A stretch of 64,000 bases of DNA, taken from NCBI GenBank assembly GCA_030077755.1, contig JAQJZZ010000014.1, positions 1,860,001-1,924,000 on the forward strand, given 5' to 3'. Shown piece by piece: positions 48,075 through 59,953 of the stretch; within the stretch, counting starts at the first letter, position 1, and each line of letters begins with the position of its first letter. The translations under genes were made by a program, and so were the position numbers. This DNA comes from Filosporella fistucella. Its lineage: Eukaryota; Ascomycota; Leotiomycetes; Helotiales. Under the pieces are notes generated by a model. It searched no databases, was not told the origin of the DNA, and saw nothing but the letters and a program-made list of their open reading frames with translations.

Positions 48075-48675
48075 TCATGCAGTGGTGGCAGGAAATTTCT
48101 GTTGGTTTGCTGGAAGTCCCATCGCGTCCAAGGCTGCATTCGATAATTGAGTAATGCTGGGAAGAATATTTGGGTTTCTTCAATCTGTTAGTCCAGCTCA
48201 TTAGGAATCGAGTGCTTTCCCACCTAGCCTTTTGAATAGACGCTAAATTGGACTTTGTATTGGCTGCACTCGGATCCTGCATGATGGCCGACAAGCCATC
48301 CAAAACTGCAGGTGTATTTTTCACAATCTTGGTGTTGCTCGCAGCTCCAGCACTTCCTGCTGCCGCCGCCAGAACCGATCGCTGGGCATCTTCATCTGAT
48401 TCCGCTTTGAATGCAGTAGTTGCCAAAGATTTGACGGTAGCTTTGTCAGTTGTGTCTCCCATTTTGTTGATGCTTGCAGAGACGGTGTTGGCATCAGAGG
48501 CGAAGTTTGTTGCCGCGGTCTTGACTGAAGCAGCATTCACTTTGGGCTTGGCAGTTGCTCTTTCCGAAAGGATGGAGATTTTTGGTACGAGGGATAGGAT
48601 GTTTGAACGCCCGACTGGAAATGATAGCGAGAGACCAGTAACGGCCAGCACGCAGAGAATGTGGAAAAACTGCAT
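48075..48675 (-). CDS. Small secreted alanine-rich helical protein
   Basis: Two exons (48675-48224, 48177-48075) encode 184 residues. The start at 48675 ('MQFFHILCVLAVTGLSLSFPVG') gives a clean signal peptide with cleavage near 'LSFPVG'; an upstream in-frame ATG at 48792 would bury it and was rejected. The mature protein is rich in Ala, Ser, Asn and Lys with a heptad-like spacing ('VKTAATNFASDANTVSASINKM'), so mostly helical. It contains no cysteine and is reminiscent of fungal cell-wall or hydrophobic-surface-binding proteins, but I do not recognise a family. The phase-2 intron (48178-48223) has a GTGGGA donor and a CTAAC branch site. A minus-strand TATTTAAA lies about 110 bases upstream. 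A host-interaction or wall role is conjecture. Confidence 0.65.
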
Positions 48676-48780
48676 TTTGAATGAGAGAGTGTAAGTTAAT
48701 TGCAGATGAAATAAGTGGATTGGATAGTGAATGAAGACCTGCTTGCCCAGAAAATGCCGAGAAAGAGGATCTAGACAAGC

Positions 48781-48790
48781 TTTAAATACC
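48781..48790 (-). promoter_or_regulatory. TATA-like box of the small secreted protein gene
   Basis: TATTTAAA on the minus strand about 110 bases before the ATG at 48675. Confidence 0.35.
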
Positions 48791-50377
48791 AAGAGATCTA
48801 CCCGAGTTCAGACGGCTCTCTTAAAGCTGCCATCCTCATGCTTGTTACAGATTCGCTCCGTTAGCTTGCTGTTACAAGTGGAAGTTGACTGCACATAATT
48901 TCAGATTGTTTTGATAGTTTTGATATATGAGATGATGTATCATCGGTGTTTCGATCGTCAGACGGTATAGTAGTTACGATTGGCTCGAACAATCTCCTTC
49001 GGGTGATTGTCACGACTTGTTTCAAGATCTTCGTAAGTGGCGGGGAAGCTCCATGCGAGAAACGTCTGTGCGATTGCACCAAGCAACATCTGCACTGTCT
49101 ATTGCTTTACTGTCTAATGCCTCCTTACATTATTCGAGAATACATTAAGTGTGACCTGGCGTAGCATTGAAACTGTACTGATAATGGCTTTCAGCACGAT
49201 GTTCGCTAGTGACATGTGTGAAAAGGGGGCGTGCAGAGCAGGGAATATGTGGAACAAGCTCAAAGCCACTCGGGCCAGAGAACATGAGAGGATGCCAAGT
49301 TTTCGGTGGAAGATCATGAGTTTCTCTTGAAGATCAGGCAAAACTTTGAAGCTTGATTGATCTTTATCCTGTGGAGAACAAGGAGGAGTCTTGCACCTAG
49401 CGTTCCTGCGGATCCAATCATGTGTGACTTGAGCTATATCATAACCACAAAGAAGCTTCAATAGTAATGAAGTGTTTGACACTAGAGGAGAGCCTCTCGG
49501 GTTTATTTCACGGATATCGGAAAACGTTAATGATAAGGGCTGGAGTATCTTTTACCGTGCAAAGCCCAAGTGGACATGTGCCAGCCGAGCTAGCTTTCGA
49601 TACAGACGAGAGTATATGATGGGATATCTAACCTAGTAAAGAGAGAAGAAGTCTTAATCATCGTCGCGGGAAGCCATACGGACTATTTCTTGTTTGGATC
49701 TAGACAGAATTGGATTGTATCATCAGCATATTTCGAGTGTTGATGTCGCAGTTGACCATAACAAAGCTATGGCCGGAGAAAGCTCCAACTGAAGCAGAAG
49801 TCCAGAAACTTTCTTCTGATTGTAGAGAGATTAGACTTTGAGGAGACCAAGAGATTTTGACATTCACGCAGGGGAATTTTGAATAAGTCACAATCATAGT
49901 TTTCCAGTCATGACTTCGCTTAAAAAGGGGGAGCCACAATACAAATAGTACCACGATGCAGTGTGCTATGACGTACACAAGATGAAAAGTTTCCTAGCCA
50001 GATCAAGAATCATCCAATGTAACTTTTTATTCAAGCGTGAGCCGCAATGGACGTAAATAGTTGCCCAAGAAGAATCGTGCCTCGGATCCTTTGGAGCTTC
50101 TCCACACCATTCAAAGTACCGAGGAGGCTACTCCAACGCCAATTTGGTAAACACTTTTTAGATTCGCCGCAACAACGTCGAATTAAAATACTAAACCATA
50201 AACCATGGCATTTGCAATCTTCCTTTGGTTGTGGGGTCTTCAGATCCGACGATCATCACGTCGTCCAAGATCAACAAACATGGCTCCCCATATGTGTCTC
50301 GGAGTGGCAGACTTGCACAATAAGTGCTCAGGCTCCTCCTTTGAATTCTCTTGAAACGTCAAAATACTATCGAAAGT
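48791..50377. other. 1.6-kb gene-free stretch
   Basis: Frames of 60-125 codons on both strands lack recognisable motifs. No gene supported. Confidence 0.4.
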
Positions 50378-51551
50378 ATGGCAATACATGATTTGGAGCA
50401 TAATGGTGAAAGCCACGAGAATTCGCACTTCCGAAAGGTTGACAGCTTGAGCATGGATCCAGCTGTGTTTGAGAAAATATTCCTGAATCCAGAGACTCCT
50501 ATCAGAGGATACCTGCGGCATGTTCGCAATTTCAACCCCCAATGTAAGAATTTGAAATGGCGGGACAATTGGAATTACTGGTAACAAATTGCATTGTGGA
50601 CTCGTTGGATTCGCCATTGCCCTTTCACCACTTGCTGCCTGCTTAATGGGCTGGAGAGGATCGAACCAGAGGTTTATGGGAGAAGCGAATATGTAAGTCT
50701 CTACAACATTCAAAAACTCCATGGGCAGCCATCTAACTATACCAGTGGCGTCTACTTCTCTTTTGGAGGACTTCTGTCAGAGATCGCTGCCATCGGGGAA
50801 TTCTTACTTGGGAATACATTTACCTTCGTTTCCTTCGCGACATATGGTAGCAAATCTTTCTCTAACCAAGGTATATCTGCTGATGGATCAAGGTGGCTGG
50901 TTCCTCACATATCGCGCAACTCTACAATCAATCTATAATGCTGCAGGAGCGTACGCTGCTCAGGCTGGATCCACGCAGTTGGCTACACAACAGACAGGGT
51001 AAATGACCCCGGAGTATGCGGCAAGTTTTGGTAACACTCTTGGTTCTTCTGATACCATTTCACTGACACTTTGAGCCTATTCGACCGTGTTCATGACAGT
51101 CGTCACGTTTATCTCCCTGATCTGCTCTTCCCGAGTGAATGTCGTCTTCGTCCTCAGCTTGTTAGGGACATTTGTCGGATGTGCTGTCATTTCTGCTGCA
51201 CTCTTTGTGGAGAGCGAAGCACTCCACATGCTTATCCACTCTTCCCCATTGCTTGATGCCAGTGATCCTACTGCGCTGACAGTGTTTACGCTTGGAATCA
51301 GGAGATTGGACTTGGCTCTCAGGATCGTCAATGTAAGTTGTCTTTAAAAGTCGGGAGTGGTTGCGTGAAAATCCTATTCTGAAATCTCAAAGGGCGCTGG
51401 AGGTGCACTCTTTATCTTTACTTGGTGTCTGACATTAGCTATTATGTTATACATTGTTGATTTCCCGATTCTCATTCCAGTGTTCGATTTGAGCACGGTT
51501 ATAAAAGGAAAATCAGATAAAATTGCTGCTAAGAGGCAGAAGGGTACGTGA
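50378..51551 (+). pseudogene. GPR1/FUN34/YaaH acetate-transporter family gene, apparently broken
   Basis: A start at 50378 gives the family N-terminus ('VFEKIFLNPETPIRGYLR', then 'FNPQ'). Later segments match the six-span AceTr fold: 'GLVGFAIALSPLAACLMGWRG', 'GVYFSFGGLLSEIAAIGEFLLGN', 'GGWFLTYRATLQSIYNAAGAY', 'TFISLICSSRVNVVF' and 'VFDLSTVIKG'. Introns at 50693-50745, 50847-50892, 51031-51075 and 51333-51392 are all consensus and in frame. Two lesions are seen. The first intron (GTAAGA donor at 50544) has no AG acceptor before the first membrane span, and an in-frame TAA stands at 51000-51002 between 'QQTG' and 'MTPEYAASF'. Intact members (yeast Ato proteins, Aspergillus AcpA) import acetate or export ammonium. 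A sequencing error could explain one lesion but hardly both. Confidence 0.7.
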
Positions 51552-51844
51552 GATAGATTGTAGAAAGAACGAGGGATACAGCGGTCTAAAGAAGGTGGTT
51601 TGAGTGTGGTGTCGTTGCATGGTGTTCGGTTCCCCTTTAACGGAACAATCGACAGGTCGAACATAAATCGAGTAGAAATTAAAGATTAGGCGTTATCCGG
51701 TTCCCTTGGCAAGTGTACTCCTTCCCACACATCCCACTTTCCTCCCGCAGTAAGCTAGCAGCCACTAGGTCCTTATCATCTACAAACCCAGCGTGAGAAA
51801 GATATCCGAAGCCAGTGCACAATTTGAAAGGATATCATTAAGAT

Positions 51845-52862
51845 ATGTATAACATATGTCTAGTAGGAAGTGGGGGCGTTGGAACAATTGCGTCGTTGGT
51901 TCTTGAAAAGTCAAAGCAAGCCAGTGTTACCTCAGTCCTCCGCTCAAACTACATGGTCGTGGCTGAGAAGGGATTCGACATCGACTCTGTTGATCATGGC
52001 AAGTTGACGGCATGGAAGCCATGCAAAGGTATGCATTATTCTCGATTAGTGAATCTCGGTTGACTCAATAGTGGTATCGAGCATCGAGGAAGCCGCTCAG
52101 CAAGGGGCTTACGATTACGTTGTTGTGACTGTGAAAGCTTTGCCAGATGTTTACTCTGTCCCGGAGATGATTCAGAAGCTGGTGAAACCTGGTCTCACAA
52201 CCATCGTCTTGATTCAAAATGGTCTTGACATTGAGTTACCAGTGCTTAAAGCATTCCCGGAAAATACGGTCATGTCAGGAGTCAGCATGATTGGTTCAAG
52301 AGCATATGAGAATAAAGTTTACCACGAGGATCCGGACGATGTCATTTTTGGCTGTCACTATCAGTCCGATCTCGCCAAAGAATTGCAGATTGTGAAAACG
52401 AAATCATTTGTCGAGATATATTCAAACGGGGGAGCAGCTAAATGCGTTTTTGTTGATGACATTGCCTTCTTTCGATGGAGGAAGCTGTTATGGAATGGAA
52501 CTTTCAACACTCTTTGCACACTGACACGCCTCGATGTAGGCGCTTTACAGAAAGGAGGGGGAACTGAAACCTTATTGAGACCTGCAATGTGGGAAATGTA
52601 TGCCATTGCTAAAGGAGCAGGATTCATGTTTCCGCAAGATTTTATTGACGATCTGGTCAGAGGGACGCCACTGGAAAGCCCTTTCAGACCTAGTATGTTA
52701 GTAGATTTGGAAAAGGGCAACCCGCTTGAGCTAGAGGTAATATTGGGTGCACCTCTGAGACATGGAAGAGAATTAGGAATTGCCACTCCGATATTGAGTA
52801 TGATATATGATTTATTGAAACTGGTGCAGTGGGGTATACTGGAAAAGAGGAAATTGCCTTGA
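51845..52862 (+). CDS. Ketopantoate reductase-like (ApbA/PanE) protein
   Basis: Two exons (51845-52028, 52072-52862) encode 324 residues. The N-terminal Rossmann motif reads 'ICLVGSGGVGTIASLVLE' (GxGGxG-type). 'DYVVVTVKALPDV' has the family's conserved lysine-containing turn, 'VLIQNGLDIE' the ..QNG.. signature, and 'WRKLLWNGTFNTLCTLT' the K..NN-like catalytic helix of the C-terminal domain, here with 'WNGTFN'. The family reduces 2-ketopantoate to pantoate for coenzyme A. Filamentous fungi carry many paralogues of unknown substrate, and with a divergent N-terminal half this is probably one of those rather than the biosynthetic enzyme. The phase-1 intron (52029-52071, 43 bases) must be removed to avoid an early stop. 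No targeting signal. Confidence 0.85.
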
Positions 52863-53406
52863 TTAACGGCCAATCAAGCGTATTTCAAGGTTGATGGGGC
52901 TTCATTTGCTCGGCGAAGAAGCGCTCTGTGATCTTTGCAAATCGGTAACATAATATGGCCTCGGAATTTTCTTCATCGACAGTGGTTACGGCCCAGAAAT
53001 TAGAGGCCGGATCCAAAAATATGTTTATATAGGAGGAATATGTTCAGAATGGAAAATCAGCCAGAACAGCCAACGAAGACGATTTATCAAGATAGAAGCA
53101 AACCACATTTGCTGAGAGGGTGATGTAGAATGAGCCTTGGGAACGTTCTCGGTTTCAAACTCAGTAAATGCTCGGAAAGATGGGTTCAGGAGTGTTTTAT
53201 TCTGGTTGGCACTCTTTGTCGAAACCGACATTCGGTATATTCATGCGCTTTTGATGGGTATCATAATTTCCAGGTCTCATCCCAAACATGTCCTGCTGGT
53301 TTCCATTTTTATGGACTTGATGCCGAGTCTCCTGCTTCGGTTCGGACGGCCTAAACCTTCCAGTACTGACATTTGCCTTTTCACCCCACTACTCTTGTAT
53401 CTAGTC
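52863..53406. other. Intergenic stretch between convergent genes
   Basis: 3' regions of the reductase (+) and alb1 (-). No gene. Confidence 0.45.
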
Positions 53407-53801
53407 TCATGAGATATCGATCTCCATGTCTTCTTCTGTTTTCTTCTCAATCTTTGGCTTCGTTGTTTTGGGTGCATCTGTCAAATTGAGTTAGTCTACC
53501 GTGCTGTCAAAAGGATCGTTACGCTGTCCCGGGACTGACCTGTCATCGCGACCTCTCCTTCTTGCTCCATAGCCTTCTCAACAGCCCTTTGTCGTGCGTG
53601 ATTCTTTGCTCTTTCTAATTTCCTGGCTTTCTTGCCGGAAATCGGTGCAAGGGGTCCACTGGTAGGTAGTAAAACATTTGACTGGGCTGTACCACGAGGA
53701 TTTTTTGAGATTTTGTTCACGGCATTGCGCTTTTGGACTTTCGAACGACTTGCGACACGGCGCTGCTTGTTTGGAACATTGGGGTTACCGCGGGAAGGCA
53801 T
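53407..53801 (-). CDS. alb1: Ribosome biogenesis protein Alb1
   Basis: Two exons (53801-53540, 53477-53407) encode 110 residues. Alb1 is the small shuttling partner of Arx1 on pre-60S particles near the exit tunnel. The N-terminus 'MPSRGNPNVPNKQRR' and the very basic helix 'SGKKARKLERAKNHARQRA' are typical of the fungal Alb1 family; the tail is acidic ('KKTEEDMEIDIS'). The 62-base intron is phase 1 with a GTCAGT donor and a CTAAC branch site. It is divergent from rvs161 with 286 bases between start codons, so the two share a promoter region. Confidence 0.85.
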
Positions 53802-54087
53802 TGTGAGTGTGCGAATGAAGTTGTTGATTGTTGAAGTCTAGAGCACAAACTCGAGGCTGAAAGACAAAATTATTGAGAGAATAATTCGGGAAGGGAGGGG
53901 CAATTATTGTGATTGGTCGATTGAGTCGCTACGTTGTTTGGGCTGAGCCTCCCAAATTCGTCACTGCCACTTCCAACTTCTAAAGTCAACAGCAACTTAC
54001 ACTCATTCCTCACGATTGACCTTGAAACTCTGCTATTCGTCTCACTGTAACACCACATAGTATCTCAAGTACCAACCGACCGCGAAA
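53802..54087. promoter_or_regulatory. Bidirectional promoter between alb1 and rvs161
   Basis: Start codons face away from each other across 286 bases. No clear TATA box is seen, as is usual for housekeeping genes. Shared control is inference. Confidence 0.5.
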
Positions 54088-55110
54088 ATGAGTTGGGCAG
54101 GTATGCGCTCTACCCCCGCAGCCTTTGAAGTTACCTGACCAGAGACAGGGTTCAAGAAAAATGTCAACCGGGCGACGACCCAGGTGATGATGAAGACTGG
54201 CCATGTAGAGAAGACAAATGATAGGGATTATGAGGTGGAGGAGAGGTTTGCATATTTGGTTGTCAGGTATTGAAAACCATCTGACTTTCTCCCAGACGGT
54301 ACCGTACAATGGAAGCTGCGGCAACACGATTACAGAAAGAAGCCAAGGGATATTTAGATTCTTTACGAGGTGGGTAATTTGCAATATACAGGATATGCAT
54401 GCTGATTGTTGCAGCCATGACTGCTTCCCAAATGCGAATCGCGGAAACAATCGATGCGTTCTACGGAGACGCGGGCGCAAAGGATGGGGTCAGTCGCAGT
54501 TACAAGCAGGCGGTCGAGGATCTTGATGCCGAAACGATCAAAGCGCTTGATGGGCCATATCGGTATTTTTGGACGAACAATGACGCTGGGTAAAGGCTAA
54601 CACAAATAGTACAACCGTTCTCGAGCCAATCTCTCGATTTTGTGCCTATTTCCCAGATATCAACGAATGTAAGCATGCACAGGTCATCAGCTTTTCCATT
54701 TTTAACTCTTTCCAGGTATAAAGAAACGCAATCACAAGCTCCTGGATTACGATGCGATGAGAGCAAAGGTCAAGAAACTCGTTGAGAAGCCAGATAAAGA
54801 CGTTACCAAATTACCCCGCGCTGAAAAGGAGACCGAGATGGCAAAGGCAGCCTACGAACAACTCAATGAGCAGCTCTTTACCGAATTACCTCAATTAATC
54901 GATCTTCGAGTTCCATATCTGGATCCAAGTTTCGAGGCGTTAGTCAAGATCCAACTGAGATTCTGCGCCGAAGCATATTCGAGAATGGCACAAGTACAGC
55001 AATATCTTGATGCGGATACAAGAGAACAATATGCACAGGGACATTTGGATAGTAGAGTTGAGCAGGTATTACAAGAGATTCGGGAGCTGAGCATTAGTGG
55101 GACGGTTTAG
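54088..55110 (+). CDS. rvs161: BAR-domain endocytosis protein Rvs161/Hob3
   Basis: Six exons (54088-54100, 54149-54245, 54296-54369, 54415-54562, 54610-54668, 54716-55110) encode 261 residues, close to yeast Rvs161 (265). The whole protein is one BAR domain with no SH3, which separates it from Rvs167. Signatures are 'MSWAGFKKNVNRATTQVM', 'YRTMEAAATRLQKEAKGYLDS', 'MRIAETIDAFYGDA', 'ISRFCAYFPDINECIKKRNHK' and 'LDYDAMRAKVKKL'. It forms a curved dimer with Rvs167 that tubulates membrane at endocytic sites and supports actin patches and cell fusion. Six very short exons at the 5' end are typical of conserved ancient introns. Every boundary is consensus and in frame. Confidence 0.95.
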
Positions 55111-55503
55111 GACGGGAAGATGTGCAATTATGGTTTGGAGTATGGCGTTTACGAAAGTAATATGATTCTGGTACGAATAATAGAAATCAATGTCTATCAT
55201 ATGCTGGGGTCTTGTTATAACTTTGTGGCTTATGTGAAGACACTGCTAAGTCTGCCTTGGAACTGGTTTTGTCATACTTGCTGCGCCACTACCCGCCGTA
55301 TGACTCTTCATTTCAAAACAGACTGACAAAGCCAGGACAATGTAGTATTTGAAAGGACTGTTTCCTGTGGTGCACGAAGGATAGACCAATTCATAGGAAT
55401 ATACTTGTATTCAAGAAAAATTACTTGCTTAATTTGCATTTTCCCTCAAGAAAGGTCCAACATATCCCGGCAGCCTTGCAGATTTTCACAAGGATTGTTC
55501 ACA
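55111..55503. other. Intergenic stretch
   Basis: 3' region of rvs161 and upstream region of the peptidyl-tRNA hydrolase gene. An in-frame ATG at 55405 could extend the latter by 33 residues as a presequence. Confidence 0.4.
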
Positions 55504-56205
55504 ATGTCGCAGCCGAGCGAGCCAGAAAGTCTCAGCCGCCAAAAATTAACTCGCAAACAACGAAGAAAGCAGCAACTCTCAATTTCCCAAGACAATGATG
55601 CCTCGGATACGATAGTGCAGTCAATCGATTCCCTTCAGATAACCCTTCAAATGTCAGCTCCAATCCGTCTTCTGGTCTGCTCGATCGGGAACCCTGGATC
55701 ATATATCAACACTCTCCATTCGGCAGGCCATACCGTCCTCTCTGCTCTTGCATCTTCACTCTCCTATCCGTCATGGCAGAGATCTCGCGCATATGGCAAC
55801 GGACTAGTATCTGCTGGCCCTGAGTTCACTCTGTGGCAATCTACATCGTTGATGAATGAGTCTGGCACAGGAGTTGCAGCGGCATGGAGGCAATTCGTCA
55901 AGGAAGGTCGGGGACAGGATGCACGACTGATTGTTGTTCATGACGAGCTGGAATTGGCATTAGGCCAAGTAAAAGTAAAGAGCGGGACCGCGAGCGCAAA
56001 GGGGCACAACGGCTTGAAGAGCATCAACGGGCTTCTGAGAGGTGCAGACTATACCCGGATCGGAGTAGGCATTGGGCGACCAGAAAGCAGAGATGCGAAT
56101 ATTGTGGCAGCGTATGTCTTGAGAAAGATGAGTGGAGTGGAAAGGGGAAGGATTGAGGCATGTGCCGGCAAGGTGGAAATGGAGTTGAGAGGCATGATGG
56201 GTTGA
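55504..56205 (+). CDS. Peptidyl-tRNA hydrolase, bacterial type (Pth)
   Basis: One exon of 233 residues from 55504, or 266 from the in-frame ATG at 55405. It cleaves peptidyl-tRNA released from stalled ribosomes. Family landmarks are 'CSIGNPGSYINTLHSAGH' (GNPG loop and catalytic His), 'VVHDELELALGQVKVKSG' (HDELDL-like), 'KGHNGLKSI' (GHNGLK) and 'RIGVGIGRP'. The basic N-terminal 'KLTRKQRRKQQ' is outside the fold. The bacterial-type enzyme in fungi is usually mitochondrial, and the longer start would supply an Arg/Ser-rich leader ('ERSNISRQPCRFSQGLF'), so the true start is uncertain. Confidence 0.88.
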   Translation: MSQPSEPESLSRQKLTRKQRRKQQLSISQDNDASDTIVQSIDSLQITLQMSAPIRLLVCSIGNPGSYINTLHSAGHTVLSALASSLSYPSWQRSRAYGNGLVSAGPEFTLWQSTSLMNESGTGVAAAWRQFVKEGRGQDARLIVVHDELELALGQVKVKSGTASAKGHNGLKSINGLLRGADYTRIGVGIGRPESRDANIVAAYVLRKMSGVERGRIEACAGKVEMELRGMMG

Positions 56206-57121
56206 AAGGCTATCGTGAAACCCAACGACAGCCTATCTCGCTCCAAAACCCAGCAACGGTCGATTTCAGCGAGGCCTTTATAATAGGGACCCTTTGCCGA
56301 CTCGACAAGGAAAAGTCGGCTTATGGTTATCACCCGACAAGATTTTTGGACTACAAAACATGTCTTGTAACCTGTTGGAGATCAAAATCACCCTGAAAAC
56401 TGGTGGTGCGTAGAAATACGCATTTGTATATTCAGCGCTTGTATATTATTGTACACATACGGAGTAAGGGAGACGAGGGGATATCTGCCTCGATAGAACG
56501 TCTAGATGCTCGAGATACCCAGATTAGAAGGTTAGAAGGATGGAGATTGAGCTGCTTCTGCAATCTCCAAATTATAATATGCTTAAGAAAATCAAACATT
56601 TTGCTGTATTTCTTCCATTTCATGAATCGTTGCTTTCGTATTGACTACCAACCACTTTGAAGCGTCAAATCGTCCCGCTATTGCTTTCCCATGTCTAAGG
56701 TGCCAGCTAAAGGATTCCCATGCCGACCTCCTAAAGCTGCCAAGCGTGTGTTCCATGTGATGGATTTCTGTGCGTTTGGTAGCTCCACGCGAAGCTAAAT
56801 CCTTCTCATACTTGATGCTAACATAAAATAAGTATAGACAGCAATAAATACTTAGAATCCAAAGAACTTGGCTGGCGGGAATTTGCGGGGAGAGTCAGTC
56901 CAGTCCAATTTTGGTGCGGGGCCGATGATCCCTGTACTAACATCCTACCGCTATCAACGTCAACTCACGAGGAAGCCATCTGAAGGAGAACGGATGGCTT
57001 CATTCATTTTGAGGTAGGAACCCATCAATCGCCCAATCCTCACTTCCCATGAAGTGTAGATGTATCTATATTGCGGGGACTGAGACACCAAATCCTTTCG
57101 CTTCGATTGCCCGAGCCGATA
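56206..57121. other. Gene-free stretch
   Basis: Intergenic, with a promoter for the downstream regulator near its right end. No coding signal. Confidence 0.4.
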
Positions 57122-59486
57122 ATGTCTACGCCTGGAACTCACACCAGATCCCGTGCGAAGAAGGCATGTAAGACATGCAATTCTAGACGCATTCGATGCA
57201 ATGTCGTTGAGGAACAGCCTTGCTCGAATTGCAGAAGTTTTGGTGTAGCTTGTGAATTGATCAAATCCCGGCGAGGGAAGTAAGTGAACCCCTTGCATGT
57301 GTCTGTTACAAATTGCTTAGATGCTTTAGATACGAGCGAAATGCTAGCCATCGTTCAAAATTCAGAACCAAATCTGAACAGCCATCCGGGGCCTTTATAT
57401 CTCATGAGTCAAACATCTCAAAAGAGAAATCGGATTCGGATAACCGGAATAGTATCAGTTATACAGGTCACCCTGAAATTCAACATACCCCGCAATACAC
57501 GTTAACCCCACCTTCATCTACTTCACCTATGAATAATTTCAATGCATCAGAAAGCACAGTTTTCTTGGGAGAATCTAGTTCAATATCCTTGGTACACACA
57601 ACTCGGGACTCATCAACGTCCGATCAGCCATCACCTGGTACAAGGACGAGGCTCAGATATCCCATTCCAGATGAAGTGAGCTCAAAAACAGTTGCGACTC
57701 CATTCCAACGCAAACGCAAAGAAGCTAGGATAGAGTATCTTACTACTCAAGGAGCCTTCTCATTCCCATCGGAAGATATCTGCGAGGTGCTGTTGGGAGC
57801 CTATTTCACGTGGTTTCATCCATGCTTTCCAATTCTCGACCGACATGCTTTTTACACTTCTTATATCGCAAAAACGATTTCTCCGTTATTGTTTCAAGCG
57901 GTGCTATTCGTTGGAGCTACACATTGTAATGAAAGTATTATGACGACCCTTGGCTACTCGGATCGGCAAGAAACAAGATACACCATGTATAATAACGCGA
58001 AGGATATATATGATGCAGATTACGAGACTGATAAGATTACCGTTTCTCAAGCTGTATTTCTTATGAGTTTCTGGAGAGCTGGTCCTCTGCTCGAGAAAGA
58101 TACTCGACATTGGCTGGGTGCTGCCATCAGCCTTGCTCAAACGAAAGGGATGCATCGATTGTATGTTCACTTGTATCTTTTCCTTCAAATGTCTAATTTT
58201 ACTCAGGTCATCTGCGAGCTTTTCTGATGGCAAATTACGAAAGAGAATATGGTGGTCGCTTTACGTGAGTACAATTCTTCGCATTTGCTTTCCTGCTAAG
58301 TGCTTCTTCAGGTACGAGACAGGCAATGCTCTGCTGCGCTAGGCCTCCCTACACGGATCCGAGATGAAGATTGCGATTTAGAAATGCTTCAGGTATCCGA
58401 TTTTGAAGAGGACGAAACATCTAGTTACCCGACCTTTCTCGGGAAACAAAAGCGGGAGCATGTCCTGTATGCCATTGAAATGGCAAAATTAGCTGTCTAT
58501 TGTATGAAAAGCACACCTCAACTTAATTCCGTGCTAACAATCCAGTGGGGAAAATTGTGCTACGAGAATTCACACCCATGAATTTGACAAAATCAGACTC
58601 TGAAAGGGCAAAACTGAAAGATAGTCTGATAGCGTGGGAAGCCGGTTTGACACCAGAAATGGCAGCGACATCGACTGGAGACTCCTTTTGGGCCAGCATG
58701 CTCCATTTGGCATATAAGTAAGCCTGCATTAGACTCTAGACTCTATGTTCTCACTAACATTTTCAGTAACCTATTCATACTTCTCTACCGGTCAGCCTAT
58801 ATAGGAGCAAAGGAGGGATCTGATCAAGATGTTGGAAACCTCGCCTTGCAGGCCGCTTGTAAAAATACTCGAATCATCGAAGATGTACTATCCCAAGACC
58901 TCGTTCAACATAGCAATGTTCAAGTGTAAGTTTCAGTCCTCAATTCTAGGAAAATCTAACTCGGAGAAGTACTACCAGTCTTTTCAACTCTTTGTGTATT
59001 CACACGATCTGCCTTCAACGCTCCAAAGACAACATCCGAAAACTCGCCGAGTACCGAGCCCAGCTATGCCTCCTTGGTCTCCGCGAACTGCAGAAAACAT
59101 GGGATGTCACGAATTGGGTCCTACAGCTCTTCTTCCAATTTCTGGATCAGTCTACTGCAAAGAAGTTACAACTTACTGCTGAGACCGATGATGGCGCTTT
59201 ACCACAACCATCAGGGATAGGCACCCCCCGTGTGGTATCGCACCAAAATCCGGATCCTACTCTTTCAAATATAGGAATGAATGAGGAGATGGTGAGAACT
59301 CCTATGGGCTTTGGTATGGATTTTGGGACTGAGCTCTTTGGTACGAAAGAGGCGGAAGATTTTTCGTTGTTCCAACTGCAGCCAGATCTGTTTAGCGGGG
59401 ACGCATTTGGCGGGCTCGATCAGTACTACAATTCTGTTTTGACTAAAGGCGAAGGTAGCTCGGACGCTACAAACCAGTATCAGTAG
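57122..59486 (+). CDS. Zn2Cys6 transcription factor (cutinase-factor-1-like)
   Basis: Seven exons (57122-57279, 57321-58160, 58207-58264, 58312-58501, 58546-58717, 58767-58925, 58979-59486) encode 694 residues. The zinc cluster at about residues 16-46 reads 'ACKTCNSRRIRCNV' and 'PCSNCRSFGVAC'. Asn after the fourth-position basic loop and 'PCSNCR.......C' resemble the CTF1/FarA/FarB group that controls cutinase and fatty-acid genes. The fungal_trans domain spans about 200-400: 'YFTWFHPCFPILDRHAFY', 'AVFLMSFWRAGPLLEKDTRHWLGAAISLA', 'KRIWWSLYVRDRQCSAALGLPTRI'. The C-terminus is Gly/Asp/Phe-rich, like an activation domain. All introns are consensus, and skipping any breaks the domain. Target genes cannot be read from context. 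Confidence 0.88.
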
Positions 59487-59953
59487 ATGAAGCCTGAATT
59501 CGTCTATACTAATAGAGGCTACTTTGTACATTTATGAACTACATAAGATATCGTTGATGTTTCAGCAGTCATCTGGAAGCATAATGATCATTGTCCTCGC
59601 TCCTAAATCATGGTTGGCTTGGGAAGATAAATATCTCAGGGCAGATCTTAGAATAGCCACTTGATTAAAGGCTTCGGAGATTTATCTTTGGCTCATTTAA
59701 TGACTCGACATAACTCGAACTTACAAAGTTGCACAAAGATGGCCTCTTCTTGAACATTCAATGGCCGAAGCGAGGTCATGTATAAGGAGTATGGATTTTT
59801 CTTCTTGATTCTTTTGGAATCGAACAAAAGTCATGATCGCGTTGCTTCGCATTGATATCTGGAATGGACTGAGTACACAATTCCTCCATGCCACGTCGGC
59901 ATCCAATATCCCGCGGACCCAGACCTCTCCAAGATAACCATCACTCCGGTCGT
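59487..59953. other. Intergenic stretch between convergent genes
   Basis: No gene recognised. Confidence 0.4.
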
